IMG/VR virus record: IMGVR_UViG_3300036861_000985
Span: 1-55,798 of that record
Origin: a virus
DNA: 55,798 nt
Strand: one strand, 5' to 3'
The position numbers and the translations under genes are program-made. The notes beneath the pieces were generated by a model. It was given only the letters and a program-made list of their open reading frames with translations, was not told the origin of the DNA and did no database searches. Of the stretch, positions 23,614 through 31,007 are shown one piece after another. The first letter of the stretch is position 1; the number at the start of each line of letters is the position of its first letter.

Positions 23614-24519
23614 TCAGTCCCCGTCCGGCACGAGACCGCTCAGCGGCCCGCGCCGAAGCTTCGCGCCGAGGCGTTCCATCTCGGCGATCGTCTCGGCGGT
23701 GACCACGCCGCGGAGCGCGTTCACGGCCGTCGTGAGCGCTTCTGCGCATTGGCGCGCCTCTGTGCGCGTGAACGTCGCGGCGTAGAGGGTGTGCTCCTCG
23801 AAGACCTCCCACGACTTGGGCCAGAGCCGGCGCAAGATCTTCGCGATCTCCTGCGCGTACACGCGGCATTCGAGCTGCACGTCCGTACGCAGGCGCAGGT
23901 TCGAGAACTTGAGCCACGAGAGAAGCGAGCCCTTGAGGCGCAGCTTCGTGTACTGGTTGAGCGGCAGCGCGACGCGTGCGATCTCCGACGACACGCCACT
24001 CGCGATCATCTCTTCGTAGTCGGCGCGGGCCTGGCGAACACCGACCTTGAGAAGGCCCTGCATCTTCTCTTGGACGTCGCGCTCGAGGCTTCCCTCGCTC
24101 CCCTGCTTGTTCGCGACGCCCTTCTTCTGAATCCGTTCGACCGGAGGGACGAAGAAGAGGTCCGGCATCGTCGCGTAGCGCCCGCTGAACTCGTTGCGCG
24201 ACATGAACTGCCGCGCGTTCTCGTCCTGGCTCTCGATCACCGTGCCGTCGTAGTCGACGGTGCGGTGGCGATCGATCTGCCGCAGCACGAAGATGGGGCA
24301 CTGGATCTCGACGACCAGATCGCACATCTCGAACGGTGAAACGTGATGATCACGCCAGAGGCGCGTGCGGAGCGCGTCGTCCTTCGCAACGTCCACGCCC
24401 GTCTCCTTGCCGGTGGACATGCGCGCCGCTTCGAGCGGAGAGAGATCGTCGCCCAGGTGGTCGATGTACTGCACGTAGCCGTGGTCGAGCACCGGTCGCT
24501 TCGCGTTCAGTTCGGTCAC
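23614..24519 (-). CDS. thyX: flavin-dependent thymidylate synthase ThyX
   Basis: A 301-residue ThyX, which makes dTMP from dUMP using FAD, NADPH and methylene-tetrahydrofolate. The dUMP-binding motif is present but split: RHR is followed by an insertion of about 18 residues before SRNEFSGRY. The C-terminal catalytic region (RVALPLNQYTKLRLKGSLLSWLKF) is intact. The GTG at 24519 follows a GGAGAC site and overlaps the upstream stop. Phages encode ThyX to raise dTTP supply. Confidence 0.9.
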   Translation of the reverse strand: MTELNAKRPVLDHGYVQYIDHLGDDLSPLEAARMSTGKETGVDVAKDDALRTRLWRDHHVSPFEMCDLVVEIQCPIFVLRQIDRHRTVDYDGTVIESQDENARQFMSRNEFSGRYATMPDLFFVPPVERIQKKGVANKQGSEGSLERDVQEKMQGLLKVGVRQARADYEEMIASGVSSEIARVALPLNQYTKLRLKGSLLSWLKFSNLRLRTDVQLECRVYAQEIAKILRRLWPKSWEVFEEHTLYAATFTRTEARQCAEALTTAVNALRGVVTAETIAEMERLGAKLRRGPLSGLVPDGD

Positions 24520-24740
24520 GTCGTCTCCTTCTTTCGGTCGGGGTACAGGACGTCGATCAGTCGATCTCCCAGCTCGCTTCGCACACGCTGCTCTACCGCC
24601 CACGAGGAGCCGTTCGCCACGTGTTCCGTAACAGCGAGAACCCCACGCACCATGCGGATCGCATCGACGATCGCCCGCACGTCGTCGTCCCGATACTCCT
24701 TGTCTAGTGCCACGGTGAGATGCGTAATTCGATCGGTCAC
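24516..24740 (-). CDS. hypothetical protein, 74 aa
   Basis: Starts with beta-alpha sequence (ITHLTVALDKEYRDDDVRAIVDAIRMVRGVLAV) reminiscent of a ferredoxin-like half. GTG at 24740 overlaps the upstream stop (GTGA). Function unknown; it is translationally coupled to thyX. Confidence 0.65.
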   Translation of the reverse strand: MTDRITHLTVALDKEYRDDDVRAIVDAIRMVRGVLAVTEHVANGSSWAVEQRVRSELGDRLIDVLYPDRKKETT

Positions 24741-24964
24741 GTCGGCTCCCTGTCTCTTCGAAACTCGAAGAGCAACACGGCTTGTCTCTGCGGGTTGTTC
24801 ATCGCGTCGTAACAACGATCAAGCTCGCCGAAGGTAAGATGACGGCCCGGGCACTCCGGCAGCAACGAGCCTTCTGCCCCGCCACACACGTCGCACGACG
24901 CGAGACCTCCGATGCAGATCTTGCAGTCCGTGTCCACGCACGAGTGATAGCTGTGCGCGGTCAC
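24737..24964 (-). CDS. zinc-ribbon protein, 75 aa
   Basis: Cys pairs CVDTDCKIC and CDVCGG near the N-terminus, plus a later Cys and His (CPGRH), indicate one or two zinc sites. The C-terminal half is helical and charged. GTG at 24964 overlaps the upstream stop. Confidence 0.7.
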   Translation of the reverse strand: MTAHSYHSCVDTDCKICIGGLASCDVCGGAEGSLLPECPGRHLTFGELDRCYDAMNNPQRQAVLLFEFRRDREPT

Positions 24965-25251
24965 GTGTGACCGTTCCCCTGGTCCCTGGTGCACTTGAGC
25001 ACCCTCTCCTTACACGTCGGGCACGTGGCGCCGTCGTCACGCACGACGTCGCTGATCGCGTGAGAGGACGAGTGCCCGTGCGCGCATTTGACGTTGATCG
25101 ATACGGTCCAGCGCTTGATCTCTTCGAGCAACGCCTGCGCGTTGCGATAGTTCTGCCCCGCCATGACGGAGTTGCGCATCGCGATGATCACGAACGCAAG
25201 CGATGCTGCGCACGCGAGCCACCATCCGAACGGTCCGAACCAGTTGGTCAC
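24961..25251 (-). CDS. membrane protein with cytoplasmic zinc ribbon, 96 aa
   Basis: One transmembrane helix at residues ~8-26 (FGWWLACAASLAFVIIAM) is followed by a helix and a C-terminal Cys pair (CPTC, later C) that may bind zinc. GTG at 25251 overlaps the upstream stop. Function unknown. Confidence 0.7.
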   Translation of the reverse strand: MTNWFGPFGWWLACAASLAFVIIAMRNSVMAGQNYRNAQALLEEIKRWTVSINVKCAHGHSSSHAISDVVRDDGATCPTCKERVLKCTRDQGNGHT

Positions 25252-25466
25252 GACGCGCTCTCCCGCGCCGCGAGCATCGCGTCTGCGTAGGCGTACGCCC
25301 TCTTCGCGTAGGCCCCCGGCTCCGCAGACCAGCCCCCATCCGCGCCCATCGCCAGAAGCCCAGTCAGCGCTGCCATCGCGAACTCGTCGCGCAACGTCTT
25401 CACCGGCTCGGTTTTGATCTTGAAGGCGGCGGTCGCTTTCTTTTTCTTCGGCATCTTCTTCGGCAT
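25248..25466 (-). CDS. hypothetical basic protein, 72 aa
   Basis: A strongly basic N-terminus (PKKMPKKKKATAAFK) is followed by an Ala-rich helix (FAMAALTGLLAMGADGGW) and another ending AAREAS-like. The central segment resembles small phage proteins with an ALTGLLA helix. Function unknown. Confidence 0.65.
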   Translation of the reverse strand: MPKKMPKKKKATAAFKIKTEPVKTLRDEFAMAALTGLLAMGADGGWSAEPGAYAKRAYAYADAMLAARESAS

Positions 25467-25957
25467 CAGAACTCCACGAGCTTGGTGTTGGCAGCGAGGT
25501 ACAGCGGGTGCTTCGGATGGCCGTCTTTCGTCGTTCCGAGACAGCGGATCGGCTTCTTCGTCGCTCGCGCGAGCGCCGCGACGTCCGGGGCGCGGCCCTT
25601 GTCGACCTCGGCCGTCTTCGTGCCCCAGGCGCAGACGACCAAGTCCGCCAGCGACAGGATGCTCCGTGTGTAGTCGTCGTTCTCAGGGCCGACGGGATCT
25701 TTGGTCTTCAGCAGCTCCTTCGGGTCGGTCGCTCGGAACGCGTAGAGGTTCAGGATGTAGAGCTGGCGGTAGCCCCACTCGCGCGAGAAGCCGATGCACC
25801 GGCGGATCGTGGGATCGTCTTCCGTCGCCGTAGCGGTACTTGGGTTGAGCATGATCCACACGACGATGCCGGAGCCGCCCTTGAACTCACGGACGAGCGT
25901 GTAGCGGTAGCGCTCGTCGGCACTGAACGCCGCGGTGCCGTTGGGCCACGTCGTCAT
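25466..25957 (-). CDS. DUF1643 family protein
   Basis: A 163-residue DUF1643 protein. It has the family hallmarks WIMLNPSTATATEDDPTIRRC, LYILNLYAFRATDP and VVCAWGTK, then CLGTTKDGHPKHPLYL. The family is common in phages and bacteria and looks like a small nucleotide- or nucleic-acid-related enzyme, but its reaction is not established. ATG at 25957 overlaps the upstream stop. Confidence 0.85.
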   Translation of the reverse strand: MTTWPNGTAAFSADERYRYTLVREFKGGSGIVVWIMLNPSTATATEDDPTIRRCIGFSREWGYRQLYILNLYAFRATDPKELLKTKDPVGPENDDYTRSILSLADLVVCAWGTKTAEVDKGRAPDVAALARATKKPIRCLGTTKDGHPKHPLYLAANTKLVEF

Positions 25958-26166
25958 CGACGCCTCCGCCGCTTCGAGAGTGCCACCACCTTCGGGCCGT
26001 CCTCGGAGTGTTTCGGACAGAGGTGCGCATCGCTGCTGAGCGATCGCCAGCCCGGCGGAAGGGTCGGTCGCATCTTGCCGCCGAGTCCGATCTGGATCTC
26101 GATCTTCGCGTGCGTCGGCCGCACACACTTGTCGCACCAGATCGTGCCGCCGAACCAGATCGTCAC
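25954..26166 (-). CDS. small zinc-binding protein, 70 aa
   Basis: A CDKC motif near residue 11 and a later C-x-x-H (CPKH) form a probable zinc site; the C-terminus is a run of Arg. GTG at 26166 overlaps the upstream stop. Function unknown. Confidence 0.65.
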   Translation of the reverse strand: MTIWFGGTIWCDKCVRPTHAKIEIQIGLGGKMRPTLPPGWRSLSSDAHLCPKHSEDGPKVVALSKRRRRR

Positions 26167-26684
26167 GGCAGCAGTCCCTTGATCGCCTCGTCGAATAGCT
26201 TCGCGCCGATGTGATTGCGGACGCGAGCGATGTCCTCTTCCATCTTGCGGGCGCGGTCCTGCATGGTCTTGTGCGCCGCGCGAGCCGCCTCGTTCTCCTG
26301 ACGGAGGCGCGCGATGTCATGCTCGAAAGCCTTCTTGTCCTTGTCGAGCTGCTCGTTCACCTTCGTGAGCCGCCCCTCGTTCACACGCTGGACCTCGGCC
26401 TGCGTTTGGAGCCCCTCGATTGACGCCCGCAGCTCGTCCACCAGCTTGTCCCTCGCCTTGCCCATCACGAAGAGCGGCTGATTGACGACGAAGCGGTCGG
26501 GCTCAGTGTTGCGGCCTTTCGAGCTGTCGTAGGAACCGCCACCACGTTCCATGAGCGCCTGCCCGCTCTCGATGACATGCAGCAGGCGGTACCCTCGAAG
26601 CGTATAGCCCTGGACGCTCTCAGCGTTCACGACGATCACTTCCGCGTAGCTGGCCAGCAGATCGACGACCTCGGTTTTCTCCAT
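26163..26684 (-). CDS. hypothetical protein with C-terminal coiled coil, 173 aa
   Basis: Residues 1-75 look globular (VIVVNAESVQGYTLRGYRLLHVI, a motif found in several phage proteins), and residues ~78-160 form a long coiled coil. It is the first gene after the operator-type promoter at 26700-26728. A GAGGG ribosome site lies five bases before the ATG. Function unknown. Confidence 0.7.
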   Translation of the reverse strand: MEKTEVVDLLASYAEVIVVNAESVQGYTLRGYRLLHVIESGQALMERGGGSYDSSKGRNTEPDRFVVNQPLFVMGKARDKLVDELRASIEGLQTQAEVQRVNEGRLTKVNEQLDKDKKAFEHDIARLRQENEAARAAHKTMQDRARKMEEDIARVRNHIGAKLFDEAIKGLLP

Positions 26685-26699
26685 GCGCCCTCGGTCCCA

Positions 26700-26728
26700 C
26701 GCTTACAACCTGTCGGACACGTTGTCAA
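26700..26728 (-). promoter_or_regulatory. operator-type promoter of the 26684 operon
   Basis: Minus strand: TTGACA (26728-26723), one base, CGTGTCCGACAGG (26721-26709), then a weak -10 TAAGCG (26705-26700). The gene that follows has a normal ribosome site, so this promoter is not leaderless. Confidence 0.65.
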
Positions 26729-26743
26729 CTAGGGCGCGAGTAT

Positions 26744-26926
26744 CTAGCGACGACGGCGGCGGTTCGGCGTGTTTTTCTCGGGCCACCGATGGTTCGTATA
26801 CGCCGTGAAGGCGAGAGTGGCGAGCACGCCCAGCGCAAAACCCATGCCGAGAGTCCGCAATCCTCGCGACTCTGACGACTCGGGCGTCTGCCCGAGCGGC
26901 ACCTGGAGCATCGTGACGCGTTCCAT
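26744..26926 (-). CDS. small membrane protein, 60 aa
   Basis: ATG at 26926. A single transmembrane helix spans residues ~25-45 (LGMGFALGVLATLAFTAY), followed by a basic tail (NRRRRR). Function unknown. Confidence 0.6.
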   Translation of the reverse strand: MERVTMLQVPLGQTPESSESRGLRTLGMGFALGVLATLAFTAYTNHRWPEKNTPNRRRRR

Positions 26927-26957
26927 GCCCGCGATGGTAGCACGAGCGGCGGCGGTC

Positions 26958-27056
26958 CTACGCACGACGCCAGATGAAGATCGCCGAGAGGAAGAAGAGC
27001 GCGATCACGATCGCAACGGGGATGTGGTGCTCGATCGCGACGAAGAACTCGTTCAT
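26958..27056 (-). CDS. very small membrane protein, 32 aa
   Basis: Translating from ATG 27056 gives MNEFFVAIEHHIP followed by a hydrophobic helix (VAIVIALFFLSAIFIW) and RRA, ending in TAG at 26958. A GGAGG sequence lies upstream. The clean helix with a basic C-terminus and consistent codon use support a real microprotein. Confidence 0.6.
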   Translation of the reverse strand: MNEFFVAIEHHIPVAIVIALFFLSAIFIWRRA

Positions 27057-27117
27057 GGCGCTACGCTCCACCTCCACGCTACAAGAGGTCCGACGGGAAC
27101 ACAATCGGGACGGACCC

Positions 27118-27291
27118 TCACTTCACGCTCCTGATGAGGGTAACAAGTTCGTGCATTTCTTCCGGCGAGCTTCTACCGCGTGCCAGGTTCGCAGCGCGGC
27201 AGGCCAGGACAACGTTGCCGCGAACATATCCTCGGCTGCAGTCCAGTCGATCTAGCGTTAGGTAGTGGGTCAGTTTGAGTGGCAGAAACAC
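27118..27291 (-). pseudogene. C-terminal fragment of an HNH-type endonuclease
   Basis: The frame LDRLDCSRGYVRGNVVLACRAANLARG is characteristic of the C-terminal half of phage HNH proteins. The catalytic N-terminal part is missing because the frame closes upstream of about 27350. A short protein from GTG 27291 is possible but would lack the nuclease core. I regard it as a remnant. Confidence 0.6.
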
Positions 27292-27325
27292 GAACGCCCC
27301 GCGACCTAGGTTCGCGAGGCGTTCG
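27291..27325. repeat. long imperfect hairpin
   Basis: Arms CGAACGCC and GGCGTTCG (8 bp), a C-A mismatch, then CGCGA with TCGCG (5 bp) enclose a 7-base loop. It borders the 5' end of the HNH fragment. It could be a terminator for the accessory island or the scar of a lost mobile element. Confidence 0.5.
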
Positions 27326-27526
27326 AGCCGTCCTGCGTCACGGGACGACCGGCCGTTTCACCGTGGCCGTGGGACGTACGCAGCAGGAGCTGTCGGGGAT
27401 TTTCCGCGGCCCGTCGCGTGATGCTCCTGCCATCGGTCCATCGACCGACCATGCGACCTTAGCAGCTCGGCCTCGTCGAGCAAGGAGCAGTTCTACCCAG
27501 GCCCGTCGTGGTAGCGTCGCCGCAGG

Positions 27527-28483
27527 GTGGCATCGGCGGGGAAGAAGAAGAGGAAGCAGCCGAAGCAAGCGCAGAAGAGCGCCGATCGCCCGTGGTCGGA
27601 TTGGCTACTCCACCGGCTTCGAAGCGCCGCGCACGAATGGGGCATCGCGACCAAGCATCCTGTACTGGTCGGGACTGCACGCGAGCGAGCGCTGATTCGA
27701 CTCGTCCAGGACGTGCTGCCCCGTCAGTACGAGGCCCTCGACGGTGCAATGGCCATCGTCGATGCGAACGGGAACCCGCGCGTCATGCGAGAGCAGTACG
27801 ACCTCCTCATCGCCGACACCTTTCGACATCCGGTTCTTCTGCGCGTAGCGGGCTCTGCGATCGTGCTTCCGCAGGCGGTCAGAGTGATCGCCGAGATCAA
27901 GAGCGAGCTGACGCGCCCGTTCAAGCCTGCCGAAGCGAAGAAGCCCGGCGCGGCTCACGTTGGTGCTGCGGGCCGCGTTCCGGATGTGAGCGCATCGTCG
28001 CTCGCCGAAGCACTCTTCCAACTAGGACGGCTCGCGCCGCTCAGCGCGACCGTCGCATTCACCGCGCGCCGGATGCTCTTCGCGTACGCCGGCCCCTCAA
28101 AGCTCGATACGTTGGAGGACTGGTTCAAGGACGTCGTCGCTGCCCATGCGAACCCAACAAAGTTTGGGCTGAGCGGCGATCAGCGAGCGGCGTTTTCCGC
28201 GGCTGGAATACCAGACGTAGTCTGTGTGCTTGAGGCAGGCCTCTACGCGTGGAAGCAAGGCGCGAAGCTGATGCTGACGAAGGGGAAACCGACGGAGGTG
28301 GTCGCGCAGATTCTCGGAGACGTCCTCGCGGAGGTCCACGAGGAATCGCGGCCGGCGCCACAGAAGCAGTCCGAACTGACGGGCCCGCTGGCACTCGATC
28401 CGCCGCAAAAGGTCTCGCTCGGCGCCTTCTTACAGGACGCACTTCGGCAAGGAACTCCGCGCACGGTAGACTTGCCGGAGTAG
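27527..28483 (+). CDS. DUF6602-like protein, predicted PD-(D/E)XK nuclease
   Basis: A 318-residue protein. Residues ~50-140 match the DUF6602 plan: ERALIRLVQDVLPRQYEALDG, REQYDLLIAD and VRVIAEIKSEL, whose D...E-x-K arrangement resembles a restriction-type nuclease core. Relatives are often found in defence-rich islands. Start is GTG 27527; a TAGCGT -10-like box nine bases upstream is the only promoter hint. It and the following gene are the first plus-strand genes of the accessory island. Confidence 0.72.
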   Translation: MASAGKKKRKQPKQAQKSADRPWSDWLLHRLRSAAHEWGIATKHPVLVGTARERALIRLVQDVLPRQYEALDGAMAIVDANGNPRVMREQYDLLIADTFRHPVLLRVAGSAIVLPQAVRVIAEIKSELTRPFKPAEAKKPGAAHVGAAGRVPDVSASSLAEALFQLGRLAPLSATVAFTARRMLFAYAGPSKLDTLEDWFKDVVAAHANPTKFGLSGDQRAAFSAAGIPDVVCVLEAGLYAWKQGAKLMLTKGKPTEVVAQILGDVLAEVHEESRPAPQKQSELTGPLALDPPQKVSLGAFLQDALRQGTPRTVDLPE

Positions 28484-28489
28484 GCGCCC

Positions 28490-28789
28490 ATGTCGATGCT
28501 CGTCATCACGTCGAAGACAGCGGACCCGCTCCTTCAGTTCGCGAAGAGCGGGAAGACGGTGCGCGTCGCGCGCACGGCGACGTACGTGTCCGGTGGCTCG
28601 AACTACCGCAAGCGCGGCGTCCGCCTGCAGTACTGGGTCCAGACCACGCCAACCCAAACGTGGACCTACACGGAAACGTGCGAAGCCGATGCACAAGGCG
28701 TCGTGAGCTTTGCGGGCACACTGCTGGCGGCGCTCCTCTCTACCTCGAACCCCAAGATCGAGGTGGTCAACGTGAGCGGCTCTGTCTGA
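28490..28789 (+). CDS. hypothetical beta-rich protein, 99 aa
   Basis: Begins six bases after the DUF6602-like gene. The sequence is Thr/Ser/Val-rich and beta-stranded (TVRVARTATYVSGGSNYRKRG, TQTWTYTETCEADAQGVV), suggesting an Ig-like or similar fold. No family recognised. Confidence 0.6.
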   Translation: MSMLVITSKTADPLLQFAKSGKTVRVARTATYVSGGSNYRKRGVRLQYWVQTTPTQTWTYTETCEADAQGVVSFAGTLLAALLSTSNPKIEVVNVSGSV

Positions 28790-28808
28790 GCGCTCCTGGC
28801 GCCGAGGG

Positions 28809-29681
28809 TCAAGCTGCCCGGCGCTGGCGGCGCGAGCCCCACGGCGCCGGCACCGGCACCGGCATCATGGCGATCAAGTCCTCGATCTCCCAGACGCGGT
28901 CCGTCAGCCCAGCGGCCATCGCGGGCGTCACGCGCAGCGAGGCATGAACGCGGCAGAAGTTGTAGTACGCGAAGTGGATCGCGACCGCGTGTTCGAGGTT
29001 CGCAACCTTCTTGCTGAACGCGTTCGTGAGCCGCGTGAAGCGGCGCATCGACATGCGCATCGTTAGGTTCTGGCGCTCGACGTAGCTCGTCGAGACGTGC
29101 TCCTTCTCGGGCGCGCCAGAGATTGGCGTCATGCGGATGCCGATGCAGCTCGGCGGGCTGTACCGCGACTCGCCCTCGGGCACCTCACCGTAGAGCTTCA
29201 CGAGCATCGCGTAGTCGATGTCGGCGCCGAACGCGTCCTCCACGGCGGCGAGATACGGCTTGTGACCGTCCGTGGTGAGCTGCATCCGCGTCGAGCACCG
29301 CGACGCAAGATCGACCATGAACTCGTGCGCGCACGGCGCGTCACGCGTGCCTACGTGGTACGCAGCGATCAGCTTCGTCTCTGCGTCGATGGCGGTCCAC
29401 GTCCAGATGCTCCCGAAGCCGTATGTCGCCTGCATCGACGGCGGCAGGTTCTTGTCTTTGGCGTAACAAAACGACCAGATCTCGTCGCACTGGACGCGCT
29501 TGCACGTCAGGCCGCGCACGCGGTCGTCGTGCAGCGCACGGCAGACCGTCCCGAGGTCGGCGAGGAGCTTGAGCACCGTGCCCTTCGCGACGCCGGTCAT
29601 GCGGCACGTCGCACGGATGCTGTTGCCCTCAACGAGGGCCGCAACGACGCGGGTACGCATGGCGGTCGAGAGAATCTTCAT
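28809..29681 (-). mobile_element. IS1-type DDE transposase gene
   Basis: The 290-residue product has an N-terminal HTH (NSIRATCRMTGVAKGTVLKLL), then VQCDEIWSFCYAKDKN, TDGHKPYLAAV, SYVERQNLTMRMSMRRF and a C-terminal RVHASLRVTPAMAAG, all hallmarks of the proteobacterial IS1-type transposase group. It is intact. No terminal inverted repeats or target-site duplication were found in the 20-80 bases on either side, so it may be a stranded or domesticated copy. ATG at 29681; a frame extends to 29708. Confidence 0.85.
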
Positions 29682-29696
29682 ATGCCAGAAGGACGT

Positions 29697-29708
29697 TTGT
29701 ACGTACAA
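29697..29708. promoter_or_regulatory. palindrome TTGTACGTACAA, operator candidate
   Basis: A perfect 12-bp palindrome lies between the transposase and the ribbon-helix-helix gene. A second partial copy (GTACGTACAAT, about 29749-29759) overlaps the -10 box of the promoter at 29732-29759. The placement suits an autoregulated operator for the ribbon-helix-helix protein. Confidence 0.6.
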
Positions 29709-29731
29709 TAGACTGACGACGCCCGGACGCC

Positions 29732-29759
29732 TTGACGCTGCACTGCACGTACGTACAAT
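29732..29759 (+). promoter_or_regulatory. sigma70-type promoter of the ribbon-helix-helix gene
   Basis: TTGACG (29732-29737), 16 bases, TACAAT (29754-29759); the ATG at 29768 starts nine bases after the -10, so a leaderless message is expected. A GTACGTACAAT repeat overlaps the -10. Confidence 0.7.
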
Positions 29760-29767
29760 CGGCGTAC

Positions 29768-29941
29768 ATGACGGGGAAGAAGAAGCCGGCGAGGCTGCGG
29801 AAGGACGAGCGCGTGCTGCTGCGCGTGACGGCGACGCAGAAGAGCGTCTTGCAGAAGGCGGCGGAGGCGTCCGGGCTCACGCTGTCGAGCTGGATGCTTT
29901 CGGTCGCGCTCCGCGAGGCGACCGCTAGCGCAAAACGATGA
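29768..29941 (+). CDS. ribbon-helix-helix protein (antitoxin or mobilisation type)
   Basis: A 57-residue basic protein whose pattern VLLRVTATQKSVLQKAAEASGLTLSSWMLSVALREAT fits a ribbon-helix-helix fold of the DUF1778/plasmid-mobilisation kind. It probably binds the GTACGTAC sites around its own promoter. The next gene overlaps it by four bases. Confidence 0.75.
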   Translation: MTGKKKPARLRKDERVLLRVTATQKSVLQKAAEASGLTLSSWMLSVALREATASAKR

Positions 29942-30063
29942 CGCGCCAGCGGTGGCGCTTGCGGAGCGAAGGCAGACCGCAGACGTACGAGTACGTCCGC
30001 GACGGGGCGGTGTGGGAGGCGATCATCGGGCTCTCGCGGGTGAACGACGCCCTTGCCCGCTGA
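29938..30063 (+). CDS. 41-aa partner of the ribbon-helix-helix gene
   Basis: ATG 29938 overlaps the upstream stop (ATGA) and the frame gives a 41-residue basic protein (MTRQRWRLRSEGRPQ..., ending SRVNDALAR). The coupled arrangement resembles a toxin-antitoxin or two-component regulator pair, but no toxin fold is recognised. Confidence 0.5.
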   Translation: MTRQRWRLRSEGRPQTYEYVRDGAVWEAIIGLSRVNDALAR

Positions 30064-30127
30064 TCTGCCTGGAGCTAGCGTCTCCTCACCTCCTCGGTGG
30101 GTGCGCTCCGGGTGACCGGACGGACCC

Positions 30128-30159
30128 GAAAAACGGCGGCCTACCAGCCGCCGTTTTTC
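30128..30159. terminator. bidirectional intrinsic terminator
   Basis: The arms CGAAAAACGGCGGC and GCCGCCGTTTTTCG pair perfectly around a CTACCA loop, with A- and T-tracts on both sides. It ends the two-gene plus-strand unit at 30063 and can also stop minus-strand transcription. Confidence 0.9.
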
Positions 30160-30269
30160 GTTGGGTCGTTGAAAGAGGTGGCTTGCTCTAGTTCGTGTGG
30201 AGCCGCGCACCATGCGCAGCTTCGCGATCACCATGAGCGCGCCTTCGCCCCGTGATCAAGGGACCACAT

Positions 30270-30306
30270 CCTGTCCGACAGGTTCTCCGACATCCTGTCG
30301 GACGCG
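30270..30306. promoter_or_regulatory. orphan pair of CCTGTCCGACAGG operators
   Basis: CCTGTCCGACAGG at 30270-30282 is perfect; a degraded copy (CCTGTCGGACGCG) lies at 30294-30306, 24 bp away. Neither has the TTGACA box that accompanies the others. They may be regulator-binding sites without a promoter or remains of one. Confidence 0.6.
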
Positions 30307-30355
30307 ACGATCACCCTCGAGATCGCGGCGATCCGACCGCCTGTGAGAGCGCGCA

Positions 30356-30517
30356 CTACGCGCGGCGCGGAGGTGGCGATCGCCGAGGCTCGATGCGGAT
30401 CTTCTTCGTCGTCTCGCTCTTCGCGGACTTCGGCTCCGTCGTCGCTGCGGCGGCGACCGCGAACGCGACAGCGTTGGGGTCTCGCCGGTTGGTCTGCGGC
30501 TTCGAGCGCTTCGACAT
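30356..30517 (-). CDS. hypothetical basic protein, 53 aa
   Basis: ATG 30517; a Lys/Arg/Pro-rich N- and C-terminus flanks a short Ala-rich helix (NAVAFAVAAAATTEPKSAK). It lies opposite a plus-strand gap. It could be a small nucleic-acid-binding protein, but the case for expression is weak. Confidence 0.4.
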   Translation of the reverse strand: MSKRSKPQTNRRDPNAVAFAVAAAATTEPKSAKSETTKKIRIEPRRSPPPRRA

Positions 30518-30575
30518 TCCGTGATCGTCGCGCGCCGGATGATCTTCGTCAACGAGCCGATGTACCATCCGCGCC

Positions 30576-31007
30576 GTGGCGGAGACGACGTTCTACAGCG
30601 GGCCCGGCGTGCTCGTGACGAACACGCGGTTCGTCGTGTACTCGCAAACGTACGCGATGGCGAACGTCACGTCGGTGCGTTCCGCCGTGACATCGCCGCA
30701 CACCACGACCGGTTGGTTGCTCATCTTGGTCATGCTCGTCCTGCTCCCAATGGCCTTCTTCGCGGCCATCATCACGATGCAGTCCAGCAACAGCGACGAC
30801 ACGCTGCTCGGCCTGCTCGGCGGCGGGATGTGTGCGCTCGTCGGCGTGAGCCTCGGCGCGCTCGGCATCTGGTTGCTCACCATCCGCGACTATCATGTCG
30901 TCCTGGCCACGGCTGGCGGCGAGACGACGGCGCTGATGTCGCGAAGCCTGCCGTACGTGCAGGGCATCGTGCACGGAGTCACCGAGGCGATCGTTCACCG
31001 CGGCTAG
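30576..31007 (+). CDS. DUF6232-like membrane protein, 143 aa
   Basis: The N-terminal motif (FYSGPGVLVTNTRFVV, YAMANVTSV) followed by two transmembrane helices (WLLILVMLVLLPMAFFAAI and LLGGGMCALVGVSLGALGIW) and a short cytoplasmic tail fits the DUF6232 plan. Function unknown. GTG start at 30576; its 3' end overlaps the convergent XRE gene by 29 bases. Confidence 0.7.
   Translation: MAETTFYSGPGVLVTNTRFVVYSQTYAMANVTSVRSAVTSPHTTTGWLLILVMLVLLPMAFFAAIITMQSSNSDDTLLGLLGGGMCALVGVSLGALGIWLLTIRDYHVVLATAGGETTALMSRSLPYVQGIVHGVTEAIVHRG

Larger units (their letters stand above)
30064..30355. other. intergenic region with terminator and orphan operator sites
   Basis: About 290 bases with no convincing gene. 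They contain the bidirectional terminator (30128-30159) and two operator palindromes (30270-30282 and 30294-30306). No TTGACA box is aligned with those operators. Confidence 0.6.
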
